This document shows, in pieces, positions 1 to 7,333 of a DNA stretch of 37,153 bases; position 1 is the first letter of the stretch; each line of letters starts with the position of its first letter. The notes below the pieces were generated by a model. It had not been told where the DNA came from. It did not search any database and saw only the letters and a program-made list of their open reading frames with translations. The stretch is from Armatimonadetes bacterium UBA5352 (GTDB taxonomy: Bacteria > Armatimonadota > Zipacnadia > Zipacnadales > UBA5352): the NCBI GenBank assembly GCA_002411015.1, contig DHPY01000045.1, positions 1-37,153 of the forward strand, given 5' to 3'. A program made the position numbers and the translations under genes.

Positions 1-103
1 TTTTTCAAAGGCGCTGCACTAGTAGATTCGGTCCGACTGCCATGATGACCTGTCGGCATATCGCTCGGCACTATCTTCTACCCGGAGACGAGGAGCGTTA
101 CAC

Positions 104-1153
104 ATGAGGAGAGCCGCCCTCATTCTCATCAGCCTGATCTCCGCCGCCGCCTGCTTCGCGGAGCAGCTTGAGATCATCGACCTGCTGCACCTGAACGCGC
201 CGGAGTTCGCCGCATCCCTGGCAGGCCGCAGCGCAGGCGCCGACGTGCTGGAGAGCGAGACCACCGCGTTCGCGGCCGATGTGCTGCGCGATGTGTCGCA
301 GCAGACACGCGGCCGCAGCTCCGTCGCGGGGTCGCTGACCTACTCGCGGGCGCAATCCATCCCCGGCGCGGGGGCTGATCTGTCGGGGCTGCTCCCGGAC
401 GGTCTCTCCTCTCCTCCCGTCGCCACGCCCAACCGCAACGCGCTGATCGTCCGCGGCACGCCCGAGGCGATAGACAAGCTCCGCGAGGTCATCGCGATGC
501 TGGACGTCCCGACGCCGATGGTCAACATAGACCTGCTGATGGACCAGATCACGCGGGAGTTCGCCCGCGAGATCTACCCGCGCCTTCGCTCATGGGGCTG
601 GGCAGGGGAGCTGTCGGCAGGAGCGGACCGGCCCCCGGTGCTCGGCTTCGCCGCCGGCGGCTTCAGCCTCTCCGGCGGCTATGACGCGGGAAGCAGTAGC
701 CGTCGCACCCGCACCGGCGCGAACATCACCGGCATGAGCGGCATGCCACTGGTCATCTCCGCGGGTGAGGTGCGACCGCGCATCTCCTCTTGCGTCTGGT
801 ATGACAACTGGGGGCAGCGGCATGTGGACTACGCCACTGAGGCGGCTTTCGCGGGTATAACGCTCTGGGTGCTGCCGACGGTGCATGCGGACAACACCAT
901 CACGATGGTGCTGCGCCCGATGCTCTCGGAGTTCGCCGGGTTCGTCGATCGCGCCGGTGCCGGGGAGATCGTTCGCCGGACGCTCGTCGAGACGACCGTC
1001 CGTGTGCCTGACGGGCAGTCGCTGGTGATCGGCGGCCTGGACCGCCGCCTCGACGAGATCTCGCGCAGCTTCCCCGGGGGCGGAGGCTCCTTGAGCGCCG
1101 ACGACAGCTCCGTGATCACCGTCACGCCGACCATCATCAGGATGCAGGGGTAG
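104..1153 (+). CDS. Small secretin-like (GspD/PilQ-type) exported protein
   Basis: A 349-residue protein with a signal peptide (about 1-19, ending CFA). Residues 21-40 resemble the start of a secretin N-domain. Residues 112-137 (NALIVRGTPEAIDKLREVI...LD) are typical of the ring-forming N1/N3 fold just before a secretin domain. Residues 298-312 (VRVPDGQSLVIGGL) and the end (VITVTPTII) are the closing motifs of the secretin barrel. In type II/IV systems the family forms outer-membrane channels. This one is about half the usual length and lacks a full set of N domains, so it may be a minimal channel or a non-channel relative. The central part (180-210) is Gly/Ser-rich. The start follows GAGGAG with 8 nt spacing. 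Partners may lie off the contig. I am confident of the family and unsure of the role. Confidence 0.8.
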   Translation: MRRAALILISLISAAACFAEQLEIIDLLHLNAPEFAASLAGRSAGADVLESETTAFAADVLRDVSQQTRGRSSVAGSLTYSRAQSIPGAGADLSGLLPDGLSSPPVATPNRNALIVRGTPEAIDKLREVIAMLDVPTPMVNIDLLMDQITREFAREIYPRLRSWGWAGELSAGADRPPVLGFAAGGFSLSGGYDAGSSSRRTRTGANITGMSGMPLVISAGEVRPRISSCVWYDNWGQRHVDYATEAAFAGITLWVLPTVHADNTITMVLRPMLSEFAGFVDRAGAGEIVRRTLVETTVRVPDGQSLVIGGLDRRLDEISRSFPGGGGSLSADDSSVITVTPTIIRMQG

Positions 1154-1161
1154 CCGCGCGC

Positions 1162-1437
1162 TTACGAGAGGTGCGGCCTCAGCCTTTCCTGTGCCTCCGC
1201 GGCGCTGAGGCCGCTGATCTGCACCGTCTTTCGACGCGAGGTCTCGCCGGTCAGGAGCGTGACGTCGGCGGGGGAGACGCCGAAAACCTCCGCAAGGTAC
1301 CGGCGCACGTGCTCATTCGCCCGGCCCTCAACAGGTGGCGCGGTGATCTTGACGGTCAGGTCCTCGCCGCGCCAGCCGACGATCTCATCCTTCGGCGCGC
1401 CGGGAATGACCTTCAGGGGGATCTTCACCGCAGCCAC
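1162..1437 (-). CDS. yggU: DUF167/YggU family protein
   Basis: A small protein of about 91 residues matching the YggU/DUF167 family: KIPLKVIPGAPKDEIVG near the N-terminus, then TAPPVEGRANE and the LLTGETSRRKTVQI core. Family members fold as a small alpha/beta unit and their biochemical function is unknown. The GTG start at 1437 is preferred because GAGGTG lies 6 nt upstream. A longer reading from TTG at 1476 would overlap the preceding protease gene and adds residues foreign to the family. It is the last gene of the operon, 10 nt after the CPBP stop. yggU near yggS/proC/yggT is a recurrent arrangement in other bacteria. Confidence 0.88.
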   Translation of the reverse strand: MAAVKIPLKVIPGAPKDEIVGWRGEDLTVKITAPPVEGRANEHVRRYLAEVFGVSPADVTLLTGETSRRKTVQISGLSAAEAQERLRPHLS

Positions 1438-1447
1438 GACCGCCACC

Positions 1448-2884
1448 TCACGTCGCCTGCAGCAGCATGATTGCAAGCACGAGGCCGTTGTGGAGGCTGT
1501 GCGCGACCATGCCGGGCAGCAGCGAGCGAGAGCGCTCGTAGAGGTAGCAGAGCATAGAGCCGATCAGCCCGAGCACCAGGAAGGCCTCAGCGTTCAGATG
1601 GACTGCCGCAAACGCGGCGGCGCCGAGGATGATCGCTGTCCGTGCGGGAAGAAAGCGCCGCAGGCCGGCATAGACGTACCCGCGGAAGATGAGTTCCTCG
1701 AAGAAGGGCGCGAGCACGCACACGAGCACGAAGTAGATCGCGATCTCGGCAGGGCTTCCCGCTGAGCCGATGATCTCCTCCGTCGTCTGCCCGAGCGGCA
1801 TCGCGCCACCGAGCACCCGCCCTGCGATGAGCGCCACGATCAGCATCAGCGCGACGAATGTCGCATAGCCGCTCAGCCCGAACCCGACGAGGCTGCAGAC
1901 GTTGCGCAGGCGCAGGCCGAGTGCATGGAAGGGGCGGGGGGCGTGAGCGCGGACGCGATAGAGAATCACCGCCACGGTCACGATTGACAGCAGGACGTAC
2001 TGGATGCCCATCAGGATCGGCTGCCCCAGCGGCCACCTGTCGGCTGCCAGCGCCTTCTGCAGCGAGAGCTGGGTGATCAGACCTCCCGCGACCATCACGA
2101 AAAGCAGGACCGCGACCGCCTCCACGACGTCAAGCAGGCGCCACGGGACGATGAACGGGGTTGGCGCGAGCGCCTTCGGCCGGCGGAGGCCCCACCTGAA
2201 GACGATCGCCGCGAGCTTGGTCACGCCGATGAGGAAGAGCACACCGGTGACCGCCATGAGACCCGCGAGCCCGCCGGCAAAGCGCGCTCCAGTCGTATGT
2301 CTGCGCGCGGTCACATCAGCGAGCAGGTCTTCGGCGTCTATCCGCCGGTAGAGGTCGGTGAGCGCGAGGTCGCTCAGCCACCCCTTGTGGGCCTCAATGA
2401 CGAGCGCCTTCTCACGCAGGCTCCGATCAGTCACATCCGACCGCGAGTAGACCTCGGCCAGCGCTGTGTAGTAGTCGCTGCCGGCTTCATCGAGACTTGC
2501 GGCCAGAACGAGCATCTCCGCGGCCTGCTCTGAGTAGCCCCGGTGCCCGTAGGTGACGCCAAGGCGCAGCGCCGCCGCGTGGCTCGGCCTGCGCATGAGA
2601 GTGCGGCGCTCCCAGCCCGCAACCGCGCGATCCCGCATCTCGTCCGCCACTGTCCCGCCTGGGCGCGTCGCCTGGTCGAACTGCTCGAGCGCGTCCGCCA
2701 GCCGCCACGCGAGGTCGGCCTCCATGACCTGCTGGCGCGCGAGCTGATACCACCGTTCCGATGGCAGCCCCGTGCGCTGCTGGTGCAGCCCGAGCAGCGT
2801 GGCAGCGGCGGCGAACATCGCCGCGATCACGGCGATGCGTAGCAGTTGCTGCCGGTAGTCTCCGATTGCGGGATGCCAGGACAC
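1448..2884 (-). CDS. CPBP-family intramembrane metalloprotease with N-terminal helical-repeat domain
   Basis: A 478-residue membrane protein. Residues 14-33 form a TM anchor. Residues 40-195 are soluble and TPR-like (paired helices such as 103-130 and 137-165). Several TM segments follow (about 203-228, 252-275, 288-309, 335-357, 380-395, 415-470). The CPBP (Abi) signature is intact: EE at 396-397 followed by R401, H429, and a second H462 with N466. These residues form the metal site in Rce1-like proteases. Other CPBP proteins serve in prenyl-protein processing, bacteriocin immunity or stress signalling; the substrate here is unknown. GTG start with GGAG 7 nt upstream. It lies 42 nt after yggT and is co-oriented with the division operon. 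Confidence 0.88.
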   Translation of the reverse strand: MSWHPAIGDYRQQLLRIAVIAAMFAAAATLLGLHQQRTGLPSERWYQLARQQVMEADLAWRLADALEQFDQATRPGGTVADEMRDRAVAGWERRTLMRRPSHAAALRLGVTYGHRGYSEQAAEMLVLAASLDEAGSDYYTALAEVYSRSDVTDRSLREKALVIEAHKGWLSDLALTDLYRRIDAEDLLADVTARRHTTGARFAGGLAGLMAVTGVLFLIGVTKLAAIVFRWGLRRPKALAPTPFIVPWRLLDVVEAVAVLLFVMVAGGLITQLSLQKALAADRWPLGQPILMGIQYVLLSIVTVAVILYRVRAHAPRPFHALGLRLRNVCSLVGFGLSGYATFVALMLIVALIAGRVLGGAMPLGQTTEEIIGSAGSPAEIAIYFVLVCVLAPFFEELIFRGYVYAGLRRFLPARTAIILGAAAFAAVHLNAEAFLVLGLIGSMLCYLYERSRSLLPGMVAHSLHNGLVLAIMLLQAT

Positions 2885-2926
2885 CAGGGCTCTCCAGTGG
2901 CAGACGCTCCGGGCGCTCTCCAGCGT

Positions 2927-3208
2927 CTACAGAAGCGCGCGGATCAGGATGCGCGAGACAAGATCGAGCAGCAACCACGCGATCAGCGGCGAGAGATCAA
3001 TCGGCACGCCCTGCTGATACCTCATCAGGACATTACGGATGGGCCGCAGGAGCGGTTCGGTCGCTGCGTAGGAGACATGGTGGATCCTGATGAGGATCGG
3101 GTGAGGGCGCCTGATGTTCAGCCAGCTGAACACCACCCGGACGAGCAGGAGGACGTAGTAGACGTTGAGGGCGAGGCTGATGGCCCAGGCTATCTGAAAC
3201 CGTGACAC
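2927..3208 (-). CDS. yggT: YggT family integral membrane protein
   Basis: A 93-residue protein with two membrane segments (about 6-26 and 70-90) around a short loop. It carries the YggT hallmark: a first helix ending in RVVFSWLNIR, then a P-rich loop with TEPLLRPIRNVL. YggT proteins are linked to osmotic or ion homeostasis and lie beside division genes in many bacteria; the molecular role is not settled. The GTG start at 3208 is chosen because GGAGG sits 6 nt upstream and the upstream in-frame residues are a low-complexity Arg-rich stretch. It follows proC by 37 nt and precedes the CPBP gene. Confidence 0.9.
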   Translation of the reverse strand: MSRFQIAWAISLALNVYYVLLLVRVVFSWLNIRRPHPILIRIHHVSYAATEPLLRPIRNVLMRYQQGVPIDLSPLIAWLLLDLVSRILIRALL

Positions 3209-3245
3209 GGTCTTCCTCCGCCCCGGTGCGCGCTCGCGACCTCGA

Positions 3246-4067
3246 TCAGCCGCCGAGCTCCCGGGCCCGCTCCGCCGCCACCACGACCGCATCAATGACC
3301 GCGGCACGGAAGGCCCGCGCCTCCAGCGCCGCAACACCGCTGATTGTTGTGCCGCCCGGGGATGACACGAGGTCCTTCAGCCGCGCCGGACCGCCCTCGT
3401 TCCCAAGCACCCAGCGCGCCGCCCCCAGAGTCGTCTGCGCAGCCAGCCGCTGGGCCTGATCGCGCGTCAGACCCGCCTTGACCCCGCCGTCCGCCAGCGC
3501 CTCAATGAACAGGGCCGCGAACGCCGGCCCGCTCCCTGAGAGGCCGGTGACTGCGTTGATCAGCTTCTCCTCGACCTCGACTGCCTCACCGGCGGCCTGC
3601 AGCAGTTCGACCACGAACGCCCGCTGCTCCTCGTTCACCTCGGGACCGGCGGTCCAGGCCGAGGCGGCCTCATTGACCGTGCAGCAGATGTTCGGCATGA
3701 CCCGGACGATGGCCGGCGCATCTCCGACAGCCTCGCGGAGCGACGCCATCGGCACGCCCGCCGCGATGGAGATAATGAGTTGCCCCTCGCGGAACTGCTC
3801 GCGCAGCCCCTCAAGCACCTCACGCAGGACCTGAGGCTTCAGCGCAACCAGCAGGTGCTCGGCGTTCGTCACCACCTGAACGTTATCCTCAGTGGGATCG
3901 CAGCCAAGTTCCTCAGCAGCCAGCCGGCAGGCAGGGCTGACGTCGGAGGCGATGACCTCGGACGCATCCACCACGTCTGCCCGGATCGCAGCGTTCAGCA
4001 GCGCCCGACCCATTACACCCGAACCGATTAGGCCGAGGCGGTACCTCGGGGTTACCTCGTACGCCAT
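3246..4067 (-). CDS. proC: Pyrroline-5-carboxylate reductase
   Basis: 273 residues, the normal ProC length. It catalyses NAD(P)H-dependent reduction of 1-pyrroline-5-carboxylate to L-proline in the cytosol. The N-terminal Rossmann motif GLIGSGVMGRALL (12-24) is present, as are the family blocks LLVALKPQVL, IISIAAGVPMASL, VRVMPN and the C-terminal signature ITGLSGSGPAF-type segment with its substrate loop. The start ATG follows GAGG with 6 nt spacing. It lies 26 nt after sepF. The yggS-sepF-proC-yggT order supports a housekeeping operon. Confidence 0.96.
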   Translation of the reverse strand: MAYEVTPRYRLGLIGSGVMGRALLNAAIRADVVDASEVIASDVSPACRLAAEELGCDPTEDNVQVVTNAEHLLVALKPQVLREVLEGLREQFREGQLIISIAAGVPMASLREAVGDAPAIVRVMPNICCTVNEAASAWTAGPEVNEEQRAFVVELLQAAGEAVEVEEKLINAVTGLSGSGPAFAALFIEALADGGVKAGLTRDQAQRLAAQTTLGAARWVLGNEGGPARLKDLVSSPGGTTISGVAALEARAFRAAVIDAVVVAAERARELGG

Positions 4068-4093
4068 ATCATACCTCTATGTTTGCCTGACGG

Positions 4094-4561
4094 CTAGAGC
4101 GCCGCGGAGCGCAGGTCGTGCCGCTCGTCCTCCTCGGGCATCGGCCCGCTGTGACCGGGCGAGATCGAGAGTTGCTCAACCGGCACGTCGAAGGGCGAGC
4201 AGATGAAGACCGAGCGCGCGACCTTCTTCATCGAACCATCGAGGCCGTACACGACGCCACCGAGGAAGTCCACGATGCGGCGTGCTTCCGCGTCCGGCAC
4301 GTCCTCGAGGTTGACGATGACCGGTAGTTGGCCCTTGATCTGGTTTGCCACCTGCGGAGCTTCGTCGATGGTCTCCGGCTTCGCCCGCAGTATTGCCATG
4401 CCGCTGTACTGCGTGCGCTGGGTCGGCAGCTGGTAGACTGCTCCGGATGAGTCATCTGTCCGGGCGAACGTCTCGCCCTCCTCAAACTCGATGTCGCCCC
4501 CGTTCAGTCCCTCTCCCACGCCGAAGAACTCCAGAACGCTGGCCACAAATCCCCTCGACAT
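4094..4561 (-). CDS. sepF: Cell division protein SepF
   Basis: 155 residues with the SepF layout: an N-terminal amphipathic segment (SRGFVASVLEFFGVG) likely to bind the membrane, an acidic linker, and a C-terminal DUF552 domain (about 50-135). That domain has the conserved YSGMAILRAKPETIDEAPQ and VIVNLEDVPDAEARRIVDFL blocks and the LDGSMKKVARSVFICSP end. In Gram-positives, cyanobacteria and many archaea SepF tethers and bundles FtsZ at midcell. The presence of SepF argues against a proteobacterial source. ATG with GGAGGG 7 nt upstream. A 139-nt gap separates it from yggS, large enough for an internal promoter, though I could not identify one. Confidence 0.95.
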   Translation of the reverse strand: MSRGFVASVLEFFGVGEGLNGGDIEFEEGETFARTDDSSGAVYQLPTQRTQYSGMAILRAKPETIDEAPQVANQIKGQLPVIVNLEDVPDAEARRIVDFLGGVVYGLDGSMKKVARSVFICSPFDVPVEQLSISPGHSGPMPEEDERHDLRSAAL

Positions 4562-4700
4562 CGTTCATCCCTCCAATGTTGCTGCGATGACGGCTGTAGC
4601 GCTGCTGTAACTGCTGCGATGTCGCCAGCCCGCGCGGATTGGCTGCGGCCATCCCGCGGGCATTCTCGGTTGTCAGACTTCCTCCAGGCCCGATAGCTCC

Positions 4701-5399
4701 TTACTGTCGTGCGCCGAAAATCGCGGTCCCCACCCGGACGAGCGTCGCGCCCTCCTCGACCGCTACTTCATAGTCCCGCGTCATACCCATGGACAGGTGC
4801 TGCATGGCCTCATCCGGTATGCCCGCAGCCACCAACTGCTCCCGCAACTCCCGCAGGCGGGCGAAGTAGGGCCGGTTCGCCTGCGGATCATCGTTGTAGG
4901 GCGGCATCGTCATCAGGCCCGCGAGTGTGGCATGCGTAAGCCCGACAAGCCGCCTCGCCAGTGCGAGCGCCTCATCCGCCCCCACGCCGAACTTGCTGTC
5001 CTCACCACTCACATTCACCTGAAGCAGGATCGGCACCTTCCGACCCGCCGCTGCGGCGCGGAAATCTATCTCCCGCCCGACTCGCTCGCTATCCACGGAG
5101 TGGACCATCGCCACCGTGCGAGCGACCTTGCGGATCTTGTTCGTCTGCAGATGCCCGATAGCGTGCCAGTGCAGGTCAAGGTCGCCAAGCGCCGCAGCCT
5201 TCTCCTCAAGCTCCTGCACGTAGTTCTCGCCAAGGTCTCCTGCGCCCGCTTCCACGGCGGCTCGAACTTCGTCGAGCATCCTCGTCTTCGTAACGGTCAC
5301 GAGAGTGACGGAGTGTGGATCTCGCCCTGCGCGGGCCTCGGCATCCTCGATCCGCCGTCTGACCTCATTCAGGTTTTCCCCTATATTGCGAAAGCGCAC
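4701..5399 (-). CDS. yggS: YggS/PROSC family PLP-homeostasis protein
   Basis: 232 residues, full length for the YggS (PLPBP) family. These are single-domain TIM-barrel proteins related to the N-terminal domain of alanine racemase. They hold pyridoxal phosphate on a lysine and buffer it without known catalysis. The PLP lysine is K38 in LVTVTKTR. The GENYVQE block, the HAIGHLQTNK motif, the LLQVNVSGEDSKFG strand and the C-terminal SMGMTRDYEVAVEEGATLVRVGTAIFG are all intact. GTG start, 17 nt after the zinc-ribbon gene and therefore co-transcribed with it. Confidence 0.96.
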   Translation of the reverse strand: MRFRNIGENLNEVRRRIEDAEARAGRDPHSVTLVTVTKTRMLDEVRAAVEAGAGDLGENYVQELEEKAAALGDLDLHWHAIGHLQTNKIRKVARTVAMVHSVDSERVGREIDFRAAAAGRKVPILLQVNVSGEDSKFGVGADEALALARRLVGLTHATLAGLMTMPPYNDDPQANRPYFARLRELREQLVAAGIPDEAMQHLSMGMTRDYEVAVEEGATLVRVGTAIFGARQ

Positions 5400-5416
5400 G
5401 ACAAGCCAACCTTCAG

Positions 5417-6238
5417 CTACTTCTCATCATCGAAGTCAATGACCCAGCCGCCAAGCTCCTCTTCCTTCTCCTCCGGCGTCTCTTCCTTCGCAGCGGCCGC
5501 CTGTTCCTCAGCGTGAGCAGGCTCTTCGGTCTCCTCAAGCTCGAAGTCGAGATCGCCGAAGCGGTCCGCCTCCTCGGCAGCCGGCTCCACCGGCTCGAAC
5601 AGCGGGGCCTCTTCCTCAGCCCCTATCGGTGCGAATGCCGGGAGTTCCTCATCGAACTCCTCTCGCGCGGCCGAATCATCGTCCAGATGTATGTCATCCA
5701 CGTCAGGCGGCGGAGGTGGCGGTGCGAACGCCCCGGCCGGCTCAAAGAGTGGCTCCTCGGCCTCCTCCGGCTCCTCGTCAAGCGAGATCTCATCAGGGGC
5801 GGGCGGAGGTGGTGGCGGTGCCGCCGCTGCCGTCATCAGCCCTGCGGCCTCAGCAGCGGGCGGTGGTGGCGGAGGTGGCGCCGGGGCGAACTCCTCTTCC
5901 TCCGCCTCCTCGAAGTCGGCCTCAGGAACGCCAGCGGGGCCGATCTCTTCGTCGGCCACACCGCCGATGAAGTCCTCTTCATCGGCCGGACCGATCTCGT
6001 CCTCCGCGCCCAGGATCAGCGTGATCGCCAGATCCCGGGTGCATGAGGGCATCGGGGGGAGGTCCACCAGCACGTCGGAGCAGGCCGCGCAGTAGCGCGC
6101 TTCCTGGACGTTCTGCGCGCCACAGGCGCCGCAGGTGAGCCCGCCGGCGGGCCAGTCGAGAGGGTTGAAACATCTCAGGCACGCCCCACGCGCTGCCTGG
6201 TTTTCGGCGCCACAGCGATTGCAGTAGACCACTGCCAC
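5417..6238 (-). CDS. Double zinc-ribbon protein with acidic, proline-rich disordered tail
   Basis: A 273-residue protein I cannot assign to a named family. Two zinc ribbons occupy the N-terminus: C6/C9/C20/C23 and C36/C39/C50/C53, each C-x2-C-x10-C-x2-C. Residues 78-273 are very rich in Glu, Asp, Pro and Ala and should be disordered. Three proline runs (about 120-127, 141-146, 173-178) separate recurring short acidic-hydrophobic motifs: DEISLDE (149-155), DDIHLDDD (181-188), DLDFELEE (229-236) and a terminal WVIDFDDE (265-272). PLFEP occurs twice (163-167, 212-216). It is the first gene of the yggS-sepF operon. The GTG start has AAGGTGG 7 nt upstream. A scaffold or docking role near the division machinery is possible but is only inference. 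Confidence 0.85.
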   Translation of the reverse strand: MAVVYCNRCGAENQAARGACLRCFNPLDWPAGGLTCGACGAQNVQEARYCAACSDVLVDLPPMPSCTRDLAITLILGAEDEIGPADEEDFIGGVADEEIGPAGVPEADFEEAEEEEFAPAPPPPPPPAAEAAGLMTAAAAPPPPPPAPDEISLDEEPEEAEEPLFEPAGAFAPPPPPPDVDDIHLDDDSAAREEFDEELPAFAPIGAEEEAPLFEPVEPAAEEADRFGDLDFELEETEEPAHAEEQAAAAKEETPEEKEEELGGWVIDFDDEK

Positions 6239-6282
6239 AATTATTCCACCTTACCGGCAGTGTGCGGTCGGAATCCAGGGCG

Positions 6283-6312
6283 AGTATAGCCGACCGCCCT
6301 CCGCACTGTCAA
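6283..6312 (-). promoter_or_regulatory. Sigma70-type promoter of the zinc-ribbon/yggS/sepF operon
   Basis: On the minus strand TTGACA (6312-6307) is followed after 18 bp by TATACT (6288-6283), 44 nt upstream of the GTG at 6238. The -35 is a perfect consensus match and the -10 matches at five of six positions. Confidence 0.75.
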
Positions 6313-6332
6313 GCTGAGCGGTTCGTGGCGTC

Positions 6333-6355
6333 CTGAGGCCCACCGGCGCCCTCAG
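6333..6355 (-). terminator. Possible weak hairpin after purQ
   Basis: CTGAGG and CCTCAG form a 6-bp stem about 20 nt past the purQ stop. No T-run follows, so termination is uncertain. It also lies just upstream of the operon promoter. Confidence 0.3.
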
Positions 6356-6375
6356 ACGTCACGTGCCCCATGCGT

Positions 6376-7233
6376 TCATGCAGGTTGCGGCGCCAGAAGC
6401 GCCTCCCGCATTGAATCAAAGATCGCCCGGCCGGGACCGGGTGCGTCAAGTCCGCGCGCGTCGCCCCACGCCTCACGTCGCCGCTGCGCCCACGGACCGC
6501 CGAGGTCCGTGGGCACCTGGCGCAGGAAGCTTGCGCGCTCCGGGTGCGGCATCATAGCCAGCACGTTGCCTTCCGGGCTGCAGATGCCCGCGATATTGTC
6601 CACGGCGCCGTTGGGGTTGACATCCGGCCGATCCACGACATTGCCCTCGGCATCGCAGTACTGGAAGACGATCTGGTCATTCGCCCGCAGACCCTCAAGC
6701 ACCTTCGCGTCGCGGGTCGTGAATCGTCCCTCACCATGCGCAATCGGTATCGGGATCACCTCGCCCGGCTGCATCCGGGTGGTCATCCGGCACCGCTCCG
6801 GCGCACACGCAAGCTTCAGATAGACCCAGCGGCAGCAGAACCCGGCGATGCGGTTGGCGGCATCGGGGCGGTTCGGTGCAAGCGCCATCTCCACGTTACC
6901 CGTGTGTATGCCTGGAATGAGCCCGGCCTCCACGAGCACCTGTGCGCCGTTGCAGATGCCAAGCGCCGGCTTGCCGGCCTTCGCAATCTCCTCCATCATC
7001 CGTGCCACGATGGGCTCTTTGGTGGCCACCACGCCCGAGCGTACGCGGTCCTGATAGCTGAAGCCGCCGCCGACGATGTAGCCGTCGTAGGCGGAGAGCG
7101 CCTCAGGATCGAGGTTCCAGCGGAATACGTCACAGTCAATACCAGTAGCCTCGGCGGCCCGCTTCGTCTCCCACTCGCAGTTCGAGCCGGGGAACTGAAT
7201 CAGCGCCACGCGCGGCGTTTTGTCTGGGGACAT
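6376..7233 (-). CDS. purQ: Phosphoribosylformylglycinamidine synthase, glutaminase subunit PurQ
   Basis: A 285-residue class I glutamine amidotransferase that releases ammonia from glutamine for FGAM synthesis in purine biosynthesis, normally in a complex with PurL and PurS. Evidence: VALIQFPGSNCEWET at the N-terminus (9-23), the nucleophile elbow ALGICNGAQVL with Cys94, PIPIAHGEGRF (161-171), and the His230/Glu232 pair in MMPHPERA. It is longer than the common ~220-230-residue form, mainly in the 130-160 and C-terminal regions. The ATG at 7233 is chosen for GGAGGT upstream; residues further upstream are Arg/Ser-rich and not PurQ-like. No purL or purS is nearby. Confidence 0.95.
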   Translation of the reverse strand: MSPDKTPRVALIQFPGSNCEWETKRAAEATGIDCDVFRWNLDPEALSAYDGYIVGGGFSYQDRVRSGVVATKEPIVARMMEEIAKAGKPALGICNGAQVLVEAGLIPGIHTGNVEMALAPNRPDAANRIAGFCCRWVYLKLACAPERCRMTTRMQPGEVIPIPIAHGEGRFTTRDAKVLEGLRANDQIVFQYCDAEGNVVDRPDVNPNGAVDNIAGICSPEGNVLAMMPHPERASFLRQVPTDLGGPWAQRRREAWGDARGLDAPGPGRAIFDSMREALLAPQPA

Positions 7234-7333
7234 CGGCCTACCTCCGTCTGTTCTGTCGGCATCTGCACCGTCTTTCGCCCTCAGTACGCCCAATACCTCT
7301 GCGGCGGCCCACAGACGGCTCCTCCCGCGGCGG

